Assembly: GCF_002080455.1 (NCBI RefSeq)
Contig: NZ_CP020555.1
Span: forward strand, 4,872,501-4,936,500
Origin: Streptomyces sp. Sge12
Lineage (GTDB): Bacteria; Actinomycetota; Actinomycetes; Streptomycetales; Streptomycetaceae
DNA: 64,000 nt
Reading direction: 5' to 3'
Position 1 is the stretch's first letter, and each line of letters opens with the position of its first letter. Below are positions 63,563 to 64,000 of this stretch, piece by piece. Under the pieces are notes generated by a model. The model made no database searches and was not told where the DNA came from. It saw nothing but the letters and a program-made list of their open reading frames with translations. A program made the position numbers and the translations under genes.

Positions 63563-64000
63563 TCAGACGAGGTCGCCGCCGGGGAGCTCGACCTTCGCGC
63601 CGAGTTCCACGAGCTTCTCCATGAAGTTCTCGTAGCCGCGGTTGATCAGGTCGATGCCGTGGACGCGCGAGGTGCCCTCGGCGGCCAGCGCCGCGATCAG
63701 GTACGAGAACCCGCCGCGCAGGTCGGGGATGACCAGGTCGGCGCCCTGCAGCTTGGTGGGGCCGGAGACGACCGCCGAGTGCAGGAAGTTGCGCTGGCCG
63801 AAGCGGCAGGCCGAGCCGCCCAGGCACTCGCGGTACAGCTGGATGTGAGCACCCATCTGGTTGAGCGCGGAGGTGAAGCCGAGCCGGGACTCGTAGACCG
63901 TCTCGTGGACGATCGACAGGCCGGAGGCCTGCGTCAGGGCCACGACCAGCGGCTGCTGCCAGTCGGTCTGGAAGCCGGGGTGGACGTCCGTCTCCAGCGC
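63563..64000 (-). CDS. murA: UDP-N-acetylglucosamine 1-carboxyvinyltransferase, C-terminal part
   Basis: The last 145 residues of MurA; the rest lies beyond the window end and the frame is open to base 64000. Recognisable segments are ETDVHPGFQTDWQQPLVVAL, with the conserved Asp of the DWQ region, and IVHETVYESRLGF, then DLRGGFSYLIAALAAEGTS and IDRGYENF-like INRGYENFMEKL. MurA catalyses the first committed step of peptidoglycan synthesis, transfer of enolpyruvate from PEP to UDP-GlcNAc. The catalytic Cys or Asp loop is not in the window. It is convergent with hupA, as in S. coelicolor. Confidence 0.95.
   Translation of the reverse strand, partial: ALETDVHPGFQTDWQQPLVVALTQASGLSIVHETVYESRLGFTSALNQMGAHIQLYRECLGGSACRFGQRNFLHSAVVSGPTKLQGADLVIPDLRGGFSYLIAALAAEGTSRVHGIDLINRGYENFMEKLVELGAKVELPGGDLV

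Overview
The window is a stretch of a high-GC actinobacterial chromosome, almost certainly from a Streptomyces. The evidence is the third-position GC-rich codon use, the Streptomyces-type 23S/5S rRNA 3' end, and a gene order that matches from memory the conserved core region of S. coelicolor running from mtrAB-lpqB through hpf, secA, the NAD-glutamate dehydrogenase, pkaA-pkaB, prfB, ftsEX, smpB-ssrA, narK-nnaR, malic enzyme, hupA and murA. No database search was run; every call rests on reading the sequence and on recognising families.

Region by region. 1-2.8 kb is the 3' part of a 23S rRNA gene, the 5S rRNA and a terminator, so the window opens at the end of an rrn operon. 2.9-3.5 kb holds a small antitoxin and a PIN-type toxin reading frame whose normal start appears to be lost. 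3.5-9.1 kb (minus strand) is a tightly overlapping five-gene operon: polytopic membrane protein, DUF4129, DUF4350, MoxR AAA+ ATPase, DUF58. 9.4-13.9 kb is the mtrA-mtrB-lpqB envelope signalling operon. 14-18.5 kb carries a ComF-like phosphoribosyltransferase, the ribosome hibernation factor hpf with a structured leader, an orphan NarL-type response regulator, a YcaQ/AlkX-type DNA glycosylase and a GNAT acetyltransferase. secA follows at 18.8-21.6 kb, then an Rv3235-like protein, a DUF6912 protein and a HAD hydrolase, and the 180-kDa class NAD-dependent glutamate dehydrogenase at 24-29 kb.

29.1-33.9 kb looks like a wall-glycopolymer module: a TagH/TagG-type ABC exporter, a divergent TetR regulator with a duplicated operator, and a glycosyltransferase fused to a CDP-glycerol-type polymerase. 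34-37.8 kb is a carbohydrate ABC importer (lipoprotein and two permeases) without its own ATPase. 37.9-44.4 kb is a phospho-signalling cluster: an FHA/FtsK-like ATPase divergent from the Ser/Thr kinases pkaA and pkaB. 44.5-51.4 kb holds a 2OG-Fe(II) oxygenase, prfB, a zinc-ribbon membrane protein, ftsE-ftsX, an S41/PDZ protease, smpB and the tmRNA gene ssrA. A yefM-yoeB toxin-antitoxin pair and a divergent MFS/LysR pair lie beside ssrA. narK and nnaR (nitrate/nitrite transport and its HemD-OmpR fusion regulator), a GNAT enzyme, a CGNR zinc-finger protein, a HelD-like RNA polymerase recycling ATPase, a possible small RNA, an NAD-malic enzyme, hupA and the 3' part of murA complete the window.

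The strands are laid out as many short operons with ATGA or TGATG overlaps, separated by strong hairpins. A dispersed GC-rich element with the core CGCCTCRAACGCCGGCGRGGCTG occurs four times between genes, at least twice as part of a large terminator-like hairpin, and once inside a coding sequence. Translation-quality functions (RF2, SmpB, tmRNA, YoeB, HPF, HelD) are notably concentrated here. There are no tRNA genes, CRISPR arrays, transposases or prophage genes that I can see.
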